From Hedera helix (taxonomy: Eukaryota > Streptophyta > Magnoliopsida > Apiales > Araliaceae): 64,000 nt of DNA. Shown here piece by piece: positions 23,480 through 34,614 of the stretch; position 1 is the first letter of the stretch, and every line of letters starts with the position of its first letter. A program made the translations under genes and the position numbers. The notes below the pieces were generated by a model. The model searched no databases and was not told the DNA's origin. It was given only the letters and a program-made list of their open reading frames with translations. The stretch is taken from contig OX359269.1 in the NCBI GenBank assembly GCA_947179155.2, forward strand, positions 29,690,017-29,754,016, written 5' to 3'.

Positions 23480-23609
23480 TGAGATAAAATATATGGGGTG
23501 ATGACTCACTTTTAAATATTTGATAAAACTTAACTAGTAGAATGATAAAGACAAAGTCACCTTGAGATTTGTGCTAGTAAAAGAATAAAGTAATGCCCGT
23601 GACTCCTTT
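23480..23609 (+). repeat. Head of the 5' LTR of element F
   Basis: The sequence matches 63858-63989 through GATAAAATAT, GTGATGACTCAC and CAAAGTCACCTTGAG. The start has decayed from TGTTAGGATAAAAT to TGAGATAAAAT. The last five bases, CCTTT, are the target duplication for composite G. Confidence 0.8.
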
Positions 23610-25252
23610 TGTAAGACTCCAAACTTTATTGAAATTTTTTATAATTGGATTTTATTCCTATTTATTAGATATTTTTAGTCTTAATTATTTGTGAGTTTTT
23701 AAGTAATTTTAGTAATTTAGGTGTTTTATTTATTATTATGCATTATTATTATTTTTAGTATTTTGATATGATTTTTATTTATTTTTAATTAATTTATATT
23801 TGATCTTGTAGGAAAAATAAAAGCTAATGGCAATTTTGTAAATTCTGTTAAGCTTGGATGGCAATTTTGTAAATCTGTAAACCTCGATGGCAATATTGTA
23901 ATTTAGCAGCACGGAGGGGCAGTTTGGTAAATACAACAACATGGCATATCCGCGCAATGCGCGCAAGAATATTTCAGTCGCGTCGAAACGGCAGCGTGTG
24001 GCGTCGTTTGGGCCAGAAAAAGAACCGCGCGCGATGCGCGAAAGGAAATGCAGCTGCACGGAATGAAACGACGTCGTTTTTCTTCTGGAAGGAAATATAA
24101 GCGCGCAATGCGCGCGGAGGCGGTCCGTTGACCCGGTCAAGTACGCGGAGGCAGTGTTTGGCTGGCGCACTAATGAGCAAAACGGGATTATTCGCGGATT
24201 AAAGCATTAATTTGATTCCAAATTGGATTTCTTTTCCACATTAGCTTATGATTATTATTGTACTCCTATAAATATACTATGTAGCTATTATATTCAGAAA
24301 TAAAACATATATTAAAATAGATTATGATAGAATAACAGATTATTAGACTAATTTAGGAGTATAATTAGAAGCAAATATTTAACGCGAAGGATTCAATAAT
24401 TGAAGGCGGAGCTTGGGAATTGGAGACTGTGATCCGAGTGACAGACGGATATCAACACAGATTTGATTTCTTTTCTTTTTCTTTTATTTTTGTAATTTTG
24501 AGATGTTGAATTATTTGTGGTTAATTAATTATTTAGTTATGGGCTAATATTTATTTGAGATTGCAATTGAACCCAATGTGGAGTTTTATTTAATTTGTCT
24601 TAGTTTCAATTATTTGATCAATTTTTGGATTGATTGTTATATCTTGTGCGTGAATTATAATTGTCTGATCAACAATTATTTGATTTCTTAGATGGAATTG
24701 AAAAAGGAAATTTAGGAATAGATCCGGATATAATAACGTGTGACTTTGTTTATTTTTCTTAGGAAGAATATCATGATAGTATATAGGATGCGAATACCTA
24801 TAGACCACACGTAACATGTTGAGAGTCTAATCTTAATGAGTCTGTTTCAAGATATTTTGCATAGACTTATAGCATTATAAATTGGAGTGGATCTTTTTAT
24901 TAATTATCGAACGAGATTAGTAAATAGATAAGTGATCTCAGTTAACAATTCATATGATTAAGTAATTGGAATTAAGATGAAGATATTACTATGAAGCATT
25001 GGGAAAAACTGTGATCTTAACTATTTTAATTTGATTTAATCATTTTTATTAGTTTAATTTAGTTAGAAATTTTGATTAGTTTATTTTATAATTAAATTGA
25101 GATTGTTTAAATAGAATTAATTTGATATTAAATTAGTGTTTGGTAATTATTATTATTTAATTCTCTGTGGGTTCGACACTCTACTTTATCACTTTATTAC
25201 TTGTTGACCGTGTATACTTGCACGCATATATTCATATAGAAAATACCCAACA
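23610..25252 (+). repeat. LTR of Athila-like type at the left end of composite G
   Basis: The segment runs from TGTAAGACTCC to ATACCCAACA. It contains a TATA box (TATAAATA, 24267-24274) and a late CTCTGTGGGTTCGACACTC segment, and ends directly before a TGGCGCCGTTGCCGGGGA primer site. That primer type is usual in Athila/Tat elements. The first 27 or so bases also resemble the A/D superfamily LTR start, so its true left border is uncertain. A CG-rich island with palindromes lies at 23940-24180. Confidence 0.65.
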
Positions 25253-25258
25253 AGTTTT

Positions 25259-25276
25259 TGGCGCCGTTGCCGGGGA
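25259..25276 (+). other. Primer binding site of Athila/Tat type
   Basis: TGGCGCCGTTGCCGGGGA lies six bases after the LTR end at 25252. It is the widespread Athila-type site, generally ascribed to Asp-tRNA. Confidence 0.8.
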
Positions 25277-25468
25277 ATTAATTTAATAATTATTTCCAAT
25301 ATTAATTTTAGTCAAATTAATTTTAATTTAAACTTGTATATTTTTATTTATTTATTTTATTTTTATTTTATTTTATATTTTTATTTTCAGGTACAATGGC
25401 TGGAATTAATTATCAATGGTATTTTGATAGAATGGATCCATCGAGTGCGGCAATACTTGAGCCATTGG
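25277..25468 (+). pseudogene. Leader and first gag codons of the Athila-like fragment
   Basis: An AT-rich leader is followed by TTTTCAGGTACAATGG, with an ATG at 25396 opening about 25 residues (MAGINYQWYFDRMDPSSAA). It then joins abruptly to superfamily LTR sequence at 25469 (TTACTCTGAAG). The remainder of that element is gone. Confidence 0.6.
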
Positions 25469-26936
25469 TTACTCTGAAGTTTTGATAAAGCTAAAAGGAA
25501 TGCAAGAATTTCTCAAGTGAGTCTTTTTTTTTAAAGAGTAATATTTGCACAAATACTCACTTCAAATGATATTCACAATTCTTTAAAAGACTCTTCTTTT
25601 AGAAGATTTATTTTGAAAACTTTTTTTGAAAGATTTTATTTTGAAATATTATTTCAAAAACTATTTTGAAGTTATTATATTTTATTTTGTACACTACACA
25701 CATTTATATTATATAAACACTTTTGATGATTTCTTAATACACGAGTTAGTGTACAGCATGAAATTTATATGTGGTAGTTACTAATTAAAATATGTATAAT
25801 TATAGGTTGATTAATTTCATAGAAAATAGTATGCAATCACGTGATAAGGTAAGAAATATCATTTTATTTCATACTCTTAAACTTACTATGTTAAGTATTT
25901 TTTGGTAAAATTTCTAAAATGATTATATGTTTCTTAATAGTTTGCGCTTTATTTAATATCATTTCACCTGAATCTTTCTATTTACCTGAACCTTTCTATT
26001 GAACTTTAATAGATATTTTTGAACTATAAGTCTTGAATATCATTCTTGAATTTGACTTCACATCATGTTAACAATTTAGACATTATTTGACTCTAAACAA
26101 AGTAAAATTTGTAAACTTCTAATGTCTATTGTTTATCCTATTATCCTCTTTCTTTGTCCTCATTTATATCACTGCTATTTGTTCTAATCATCAAGAATCA
26201 AGTTGTTGTGAATATCTTTAGTCTGGATGCAAATATAATATAATCGATGAATATTTGTGGTCTGGGGTACAGATGATATGATTGGTGAATGTCTTTGGCT
26301 TAGACTAAAGGCGATATGATTGTTAAGTATCTTTTAGGACACGTGGCGAAAGTTCTCTTTGGCATGGGGTAAAGAAGAATCGTTGTTTGGCATGATCATG
26401 ACCATTAGTGTTTTAGATAGTAAAAATTGATGATGATTTTTCTTAAAAAGAGAAGTTAGTAAACATCATAATCTATATGATTCTTCTAATGGATTGTTTA
26501 TTCCACTGCAGATATTTGTCAAAGACTTATTGTCTATTATATTCTTTCATTCCACTACAGTTGTTGATCTAAAATTTATTGTCTATTGTATTCTATCAAT
26601 AACTCATCACTGTTGAAGACTATTGATAATTTATTCATCATTATGTTAGTCATGATATTCTTTACTGAGCTATTTGAGCTCACCATTTTTTTTGTTCCAT
26701 TGTTCTTTAGGAAATGAGAATATAATTGGGACTAGCAGGGAATGGAGTGATGGTCCAAGTCTGTAGTTGATAGTCTTCGTATATTGTAAAATAGAGTGAC
26801 AATAATAATGAATACTTAGTTGTGTATTATTGATCATTATATTGTTATACTTGTACCGTATTGTAATAGTTGTTATGTATTTCAACGACTCAAGTTTGGG
26901 CTATGTAGACCCCAATTTTTATTTAGGGGGGTCACA
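25469..26936 (+). repeat. Truncated 5' LTR of composite G (A/D superfamily)
   Basis: It is collinear with 29023-29794 plus 61441-62076 and with the second half of LTR A. Examples are CACGTGATAAGGTAAG, GGACACGTGGCG and the GACTCAAGTTTGGGCT block before the end GTCACA. The first half of the LTR, including the TATA region, is missing at this copy. Confidence 0.85.
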
Positions 26937-26938
26937 GT

Positions 26939-26950
26939 TGGTATCAGAGC
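26939..26950 (+). other. Primer binding site of composite G (Met-tRNA)
   Basis: TGGTATCAGAGC lies two bases after the LTR end at 26936, as in element A. Confidence 0.9.
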
Positions 26951-27135
26951 TTAGGAATATGGTCTTTAATGGAGTTCTGGGTTAAAACTAGGAGGGGAGA
27001 GTCAAATAAAATAAGTCACTAGTGTGTCCTACCTAAATTAATTTGTGTTATCTAATCAGTTGGTTTGGATGTGGGAACAAGAAGTAATGAGTTGGTTTGT
27101 TTAAACTAACCTTTAATTTGTGATCGTATTTCAAA

Positions 27136-28143
27136 ATGACATCTAAAAATCAGGAGCAAAAAAATATGAAATGCCTGAGGTAAATGTGGCTGAGAATCAG
27201 AAAACTACAAATAATCCTCCTGCAGTCTCAAAAAATAACGCGGGTGACCATGTAAATTATGATGGTTTCTTTAGAAACTTCATGTAATTCAAGCAGAATT
27301 AGGTGAGAGAAACTCCTACGAGTGGAAATGCTGGAAATGCTCGGATGGTCACTATCAAGCAATTCAAGGAGTTAGGACCACCTGAGTTTCATGGAAAGCC
27401 GGACCCACTCGAGGTAGAGGCATGGATCAAACAAATGATAAAGATATTTGATGTCATGCGTTGCGCCGACGATCAAAAAGTTCCATTCACCACCTTCATG
27501 TTTCGAGGAGAGATGGGTCACTGATGGGAATCAGTCAAACGAACCCATCACTTGACACTCGAGATGTCCTGGATAGAGTTTCAGGAGCTGTTTAAAGAGA
27601 AATATTTTCCAAAAAGTATCCGTCAAACGAAGGAGGTGGAGTTTATCAAGTTAGAGCAAGGGAACATGACAGTCTCGCAATACGAGGCCAAATTTACTGA
27701 GATGTTTGAAATGAAAAACTCGTCAACATTTCATTTCTCATAAATTTAATTTATATTCAGATATCATGGATAGTGCGCAGTCAATGGAACTAGAAAATGA
27801 AACATCAGGTGGCAACAACAACAATCACCAAAACTACGATAACTAGCGGGGACGCAATTATCATGCCAGAAATGGTAACCACTTCGGTGGTAATCCTGGC
27901 CCAGAAAACAAAAGAGGGGAATCGAGCGTGAATAATTTCGAGAGCAAGATATTCAACAATGGTTATAAAAAGGCATCAGCACTAGCACTGGCACCAATTT
28001 CAAAGGGAGTGGATCGACCACCAGTGAGATGTTACAAGTGTGGTCAGGAGGGTCATATCAGCCTGAACTGTACTCAACAGTCTAAGTTGTGTTACAGTTG
28101 TGGAAAGGAAGGTCACATAGTGCGATTTTGCTTTAAAGGCTAG
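27136..28143 (+). pseudogene. Canonical gag of composite G, broken
   Basis: An ATG at 27136 starts MTSKNQEQ, the same N-terminus as ORF1 of A. Frameshifts and stops follow, but the retrotransposon-gag core is readable at 27303-27524 (GPPEFHGKPDPLEVEAWI) and 27552-27743 (FKEKYFPKSIR, EFIKLEQGNMTV). Two CCHC zinc knuckles end it: CYKCGQEGHISLNC and CYSCGKEGHIVRFC (28033-28130). Knuckles bind element RNA during packaging. Protease, RT and integrase are absent; the frame ends and LTR sequence begins within about 60 bp. This shows what a normal gag of the superfamily looks like. Confidence 0.9.
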
Positions 28144-28187
28144 CACAGACAAGGAAAAATCTATAATTCAGGGGAGAGCATTTGGTG

Positions 28188-29794
28188 TGACATCATATGA
28201 TATTCTACTGATAACACACGGTATTCCACAGTTGCACACGGTATTACACAGTAACATATGGTATTGCACAATATCTCATATTATTAGTCTGATATAGTCA
28301 TTATTGCACTGTATTCATCAATAATTGTTGTTATAAAGTATTTTATATTATTGAATTAATAATTGCTATTGTATTGTAGTTTATTGAACCAATAATTGTT
28401 ACAATATCTCATGCACTGTATTAAATTAATAATTATCACAGTAACGTGTTCTTATATTATTTTTGAATTATTGTTATAACTGCTATATTATTACTTTAAT
28501 TATTATATTTCATTGGTACTTGGTATTTTGGGTATTAAGACAGATTAATTATTTAAAGAACACTAAAATCTATGATATTAATACATTAAGTTAATAATGC
28601 AGACGATAAATAATATATAAAGTTATTTATTTTATTAGAATATAATATATAAAGTTATTTATTTTATTAGAATATAATATATAAAGTTATTTATTTTATT
28701 AGAATATAGTATATTAAGTTATTTATTTTATTATAATTTATTATAATAAGTTTTGTTTTTTTATAAAAAAAATTTCAGAAAGTACAAGTGAATGAATTTT
28801 CTGCGCCTACCCACCACCTAATCATGCTTTCCAATTTCAAAGTTATGCCACCCACCGCACACATATTTTTCTTCTTGTTAAACTGAGGGTGCGCCTCCTA
28901 CAAAATTTTCAAACTCTGCGTGCCTTCATTAACCTATAAATAGGTTGCTCGGTTGAGAAACTAAGCATACACAATTCTTTCTCCTACTGATATATTGTGA
29001 GTATACTTTGAGTATAGTAAGATTACTCTGAAGTTTTGATAAAGCCAAAAGGAGTAATATTTATACAAATACTCACTTTACACGGTATTCATAATTCTTC
29101 TTTTAAAAGACTCTTCCTTTAGAATATTTATTTTGAAAGTTTCTTTTGGAAGATTTTATTTTGAAATATTATTTCAAAAATTATTTTGAAGTTATTATAT
29201 TTTATTTTGTACACTACACAAATTTATATTATATAAACACTTTTAATAATTTTTTAATACACGAGTTAGTGTACATCATGAAATTTATATGTGGCAGTTA
29301 CTAATTAAAATATATATAATTATAGGTTGATCAATTTCATAGAAAACAATCACGTGATAAGATAAGGGATATCATTTTCTTTCATACTATTAAACTTACT
29401 ATGGTAAGTATTATTCGATAAAATCTCTGAAATGATTATATGTTTCATTTAATGTCATATCACCTGAATCATTCTATTTACCTGAACTTTTTTATTGAAC
29501 TTTAACAATTATTTGTTAACTATAAATCTTAAATATCATTATTGAATTTGATTTTCCTTCATGTTGATAATTTAGACATTATTTGACTATGGACAAAGTA
29601 AAATTTGTAAACTTCTAATGTCTATTGTTTATCTTATTACCCACTTTCTTTGCCTTCATTTATATCACTGTTATTTGTTCTAATTATCAAGAATCAAGTT
29701 GTCGTGAATATATTTGTTCTGAGTGCAAAGATAATATAATTGATGAATATCTGTGGCCTGGGACACAAATGATATAATTGGTAAATGTCTTTGG
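28188..29794 (+). repeat. 3' LTR of composite G, left part
   Basis: Superfamily LTR sequence resumes here, roughly 380 bp into the LTR (ACACGGTATTCC, CAATAATTGTTG and similar), after loss of pol. An array of ATAATATATAAAGTTATTTATTTTATTAG units lies at 28605-28750. The sequence stops at GTCTTTGG where the CACTA element enters, and resumes at 61441. Confidence 0.8.
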
Positions 29795-30424
29795 CACTAA
29801 AAAATCCTATCTACAACCGATATTAGATATTAGAGACTGCATGTGGTCGCGAATAACTGTCGTAGATTATCTGGTCACTAGCTGCACACTGGCGATCGCA
29901 ATTAGCGACCGATAATAGCAACCGACACCATCATTAAAATGTTTCAGCTTCAGGTTGACGTGGTGCCATATGCAAACATACTATCAGTCACTGAAAATAT
30001 ATTAGTAACCCCATGCGGTCGCTGATGTGAGGGAAAAAATTAGGGTAGCTGAAATATATCAACGATCGCTGATACAAAAAAAAATCATGTTTTGTGGGTT
30101 TCCAAAAAAAAATGTACCTGTTTTATATCCCAATACACAGCAGTTCATATATATATATATAGTAAGCCCTACACACATTCATAATATCAACTAATTCATT
30201 CATTATATCTAAAAAATATTATATCAAATACAATTCATTCGAATTGAAATGTAAACATTTTCACGCATTCTCGCCCAAACGGGCCTACAAACATCATATC
30301 CATGCATAACCTAATAACAACATAGAAAAAGACAAAGAGAAGAATACAAAAACGTCTTCACGCATTCTCGTCCAAATGGGCCTATAAAATAAAAGAATAA
30401 AAAAATGTTAAATATATATATCAA
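29795..30424. repeat. Left terminal and subterminal region of the CACTA element
   Basis: The first 340 bp hold the terminal repeat and scattered GCGACC, GGTCGC and GCGATCGC motifs in both orientations, which are likely transposase binding sites. A short AT microsatellite lies near 30147-30162. An imperfect direct repeat CGCATTCTCG(C/T)CCAAA occurs at about 30275 and 30361. No gene is seen. Confidence 0.75.
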
Positions 30425-33400
30425 TTAAGTAATTTGAGTCATTGTAGGTACTAAGATTACCTCCGAGTCATAATAGTGTTGTGCTGCAACTACTAACTCA
30501 TTAGGTCCTAAAGACTGCAAATGTGCGCCCAGTATATGAAGAAGCTCACAATCTTGATAGATAGCTCTGACACAGTCAGCTGCAATATGCGGCGTCAACG
30601 CGTGGCCTGATGTCTGAGTAGACTGCATAGAAGAACTGGTCGTGCCACTGATAGACGATCGATGTGACACCCACAAATACGGGTCCCTCGAACCATAAAT
30701 TTGGTGCTCACGATACTATTCTACCCTGTCATCACATCCATTCATTTCTGAATAAAATAACTTAATTTATAATATTACATAACTATCCCAGGTTTACAAA
30801 CCTTTAAATAATACAAAACATATACAATCTGTTCTATTACAACATTTTACATTTACAAAGATTCTATAACTATATATTCACTTCTTGCTAGCCTTTCCTT
30901 TTTCTTTATCCGCTCCTGACCCCTCGGCCTATTCGGGCTTAGCTGAAATATCATGTTAAGAAAGAATGAGCACAAAATAGCTCAGCAATTACATATACAA
31001 ATAATGACATGGTATTTCTAAATAATGAAATGAAATCTAATGCAATAAGGCTATGGCGTTAACAGTTCTGGAAATGAACATGAGAATATAACATGAAACT
31101 TTGCATAATTAATTTGAAAACATGAACTTGCTAGCTGTACGGTCACAAGACCAAGAATACGTTACGAACAATACCAATCACAAAAACTGATACTACTTAA
31201 GTCAGATATAAAAATACATTTTCTTTCAGATGTGTACTCTAGGTGATCAGCCTATCGTACCTTTACATTGTGCACAACATAAACATCTAACGACGCAACC
31301 ACGCCATAAATTTACATTTTCTTTTACATTTGTTCCCCTTTCTATCCACGTTGTTCTATTATAGCATTTCATAGATTCCGCACCACAACAATATAGATTT
31401 GAGGACATAAAAATAAATATTCGAATCAACATGAATCATCACATATGTATAGCCAAAACAAGATTGGCATTGACCTTTCTCATAAAATATAGTTCAACAA
31501 CAATGAACTTCAAAATGAGTTATATAATTGCATGACATAATTTACTATTCAAGGAATTACAAAAAGGGAGTTTGACAAGAACACTTACCTTTGTTCTCAT
31601 TTACACTTACAATTAATATATTATCGCGTTTATGAACTACACAATCATAACGTGGTCCATGCATTAGTTGTATGTATTTACATGTTTTACCTTGACATAC
31701 ATGCTATTATTTTTCTTTACATGCTATTTTTGGCCCTTTTATACAAAACTTGATTCCAACACCTAATCTAACACATATAACATATATATGACTTGTCTAG
31801 GCCTTTAAAAATGTTAAAAGTCTTCAAATGACCCTACTTTTTATGAAAACTCAATTTTAAGTATCGACGAACGTTTTTAAATGTTTAAAATGCACAATAA
31901 TTGCCATAAACACCAAATGACTTTTAAATCAACACTAATACATGTATTTACATAAAACTTAGTTGTTTAGCTTCTTTTTTTTAACCTTTAATTACACAAA
32001 ATAGTCAAAAATCACACTTGTGTGAAATTTTGTCAACTTTTCAAAACTTAACCTTAAACTCCTACTTGAGTTATTAAACTCCATACACCGTTTATTTAGT
32101 AACTTTATACGTCCACATAACATCTACACGTATCATCTAAAGCACTTTATAGATTATAATTTGGTTTACATACAAAATATACCTAATATTCCATTTTTCC
32201 TACACAAATCATATTTTTCAACCATTAGGGTATCTAGTATGCTATCTAGTAAGAAATTTTACATGTATCACACATGATCAACATTTCCAACTAGGTTTTC
32301 ACCAAAATATATAACAAATAACATATGATCTTTCACAAATCATGTTTCCTTGCCATAAATTTAAGTATGAATAGATCACCACCTTTGTAGTTCAACTTTT
32401 AAGCTTAGGGTTTATTCATATTTCAACCATATAGCACATAACTCACATAATCAACACTTATATCCATAGATACATGCATGACTATGCGTGTTCTTGGATT
32501 TAAACACATAAAGAGATAAGTTTTTAAACAAAAACACTTTACTACATTTTTTGTGCTCTTCTTCTTCTAGCTAGGAAGTCTCTTAAAGATGGATGCTCCA
32601 CTTTGATGGTAGTTTTAAGTCTGTAGCTCACCTTTCTTAGAATTTCTTAAGCTATCTCTCTAGGTTTTCTAGCTTTTCTCTCCTTTTTTGCTCTCTCACT
32701 TGTGCTCACGGTTGGACATGAAGAATGAAGAGGACTAAGCTAGCTTATACTTGTAAAATCTATACATACATATATTATATCTAATAATCTAACACTTAAC
32801 CATGTATAGTTAGGCTAAACCATGCTTGGTTAGGGTTATGCAAAACTTTTCACATGACTAAGTAAGGACATAATGGTCATTAAACCAAGTTGGGACACTT
32901 AGGCCATTCCTTAAGTGGTTAAGGGTATTTTGGTTATTAAACCATCATATGATACCATGGTCATTCTTTAAGTTATCAAGGGTAACATGGTTTTTTACCA
33001 AAAATCCTAGAGAATTTAATTCAATTAAATTCCTAATTTGCTTATTCCTTCTCCAATTCAATTCCTTTTTTACCCAAATTTGTTTCATTAGGCTTGAATT
33101 TTATTATATAATCAAATAATCCATAAATAACTTGTCCCAAAACACTTGTCACGTTTCAAAATTTTAATTTCATTAATTAATTATAATATTTGCAATATTT
33201 ATAAAATTTCATATCATTATAGTCGTTGTCCTTAGCCTTTGACGTAATTTTTCTTCATAGTTGATGCCCTCTCCTATAATTTTTGATCTATCGACAGTCG
33301 CGATGTACCAACATAATAGCGCTCGTCCATTAATGCGTTATAAGTATCCTGTCACCAGGTTAAAAATTAAATAGGTTATAATTAAATAAGTAATTACGCT

Positions 33401-34470
33401 AAATAACGACTGACGTTAAAATTTATAAACAACATATTAACTTATAAAAACTTACATATATCTGGAGCACCTCTGGCATACCATCACGGGAGACCACGCA
33501 CACATCCAGCTAGTGGATAAACTGACCCTGGGATGTAGCCTCCTATAAATATAACTCTAAATTCATATATAACATATATTAATCGCATGCTCTCACACTA
33601 ATATAATGATTGTAAACATAAAATAAAAAAAATACTTTGCAAAATACGTACATAGCAATATGCTGCAACTCTAAGATACTGCCGCCCCTATAGGTGTCCT
33701 TTGTCTTATCGCCTTCAGGTGCACTCGAGGCTCTATTCGTGATGGCAATCTTGCGTCATTTAGCCCAGTTCTCAAATTTTCACTGCTCACACATATCAGC
33801 CCATATGGGTTGTGCACACCACCAGGGAAAGTACTGACGCATGTACTACTCAGCCTCTCCTAGATGGTCAATCTGAGCATTCTGCAAGATTTTCTGTCTT
33901 TATTTGTTCAAGTTATCTTTAGTTCGAACGACACACTTTTGCCAAAAAAAGTGTATGTATTATTGTTGCATACGTGTTGTCCCATCTATACCTTTTTTGT
34001 AAATAAAAATACAATAATAATAATATAATCTAGCAATACAAAATAATATTAGTTCATTAATTGAATTATCTTACAGAATTAAAAATATATATACCTGAAA
34101 TTCAACCCATACTGCATCTTTGTGGGCGAAAGGCGTGCTTGCCTACATAATCACTAGCTTAGGTCAGTTCTGTAAACATAATTATGAAATGCACTTCACA
34201 ATCTTGTGATGAGCAAAATCACTAAAATATACACCAATTTACATTAAAGTACTTTTATTTTAATATTTAAAATAATTTACAGAAAGTATCTACATCACTG
34301 CTAATATGATAACTATATAACTTACATGTTGTCAGGAGGAGGTCGAATCTAGATGAGAATTCGCTCATCCGGATTAGCCGAGGCCTTTAGGAACTGATTT
34401 TCACCCCGACCCAAACCGCGTTTTCTTGGCTCTACTGAAATAGACATTTATAAATAAAAAAATTAGTATA
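30425..34470 (-). pseudogene. Second CACTA gene (plant transposase Ptta/En/Spm-like), broken and split
   Basis: The last part (30425-30657, minus) ends in a TAA and encodes a serine-rich then helical stretch (ISGTTSSSMQSTQTSG). Upstream pieces at 33295-34470 include AKKTRFGSG, PPPDNM and YFPWWCAQPIW in frames broken by stops, with intron-like gaps between. Their order and context fit the second, TNPA-like protein of CACTA elements, which binds subterminal repeats. Solo LTR I sits in the gene and duplicates ATCGA; removing it restores continuity. Assignment rests on context and partial resemblance, so certainty is moderate. Confidence 0.6.
30663..33289 (-). repeat. Solo LTR I inside the CACTA element
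   Basis: On the plus strand it starts TGTGACACCCACAAATACGGG and ends at 33289 with CT in place of CA. A duplication ATCGA flanks it (30658-30662 and 33290-33294). It is 2,627 bp, without a real coding frame. The TGTGAC(AC/GA)CCC(A/C)AAAT(A/C)CGGGT end resembles that of LTR H, and it shares TAGGTGATCAGCCTAT with the internal region of H, so the two families are related. The other LTR and the body are gone. Confidence 0.8.
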
Positions 34471-34614
34471 TTATTATGAGTTATATGATAATACATACAC
34501 AAATCAAATGCCAGTAATGACATATAATTGTAAATGAAATTAACATGACAAGAATATATGGAAAACGTGTATATATGTAATTGTACGTAATACAAGTAAA
34601 ACTAAACATACAAT

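Noticed and set aside
23775..24170. A 131-codon minus-strand frame
   Set aside because: It is antisense across the CG-rich island of an LTR and resembles no family; composition explains its length.
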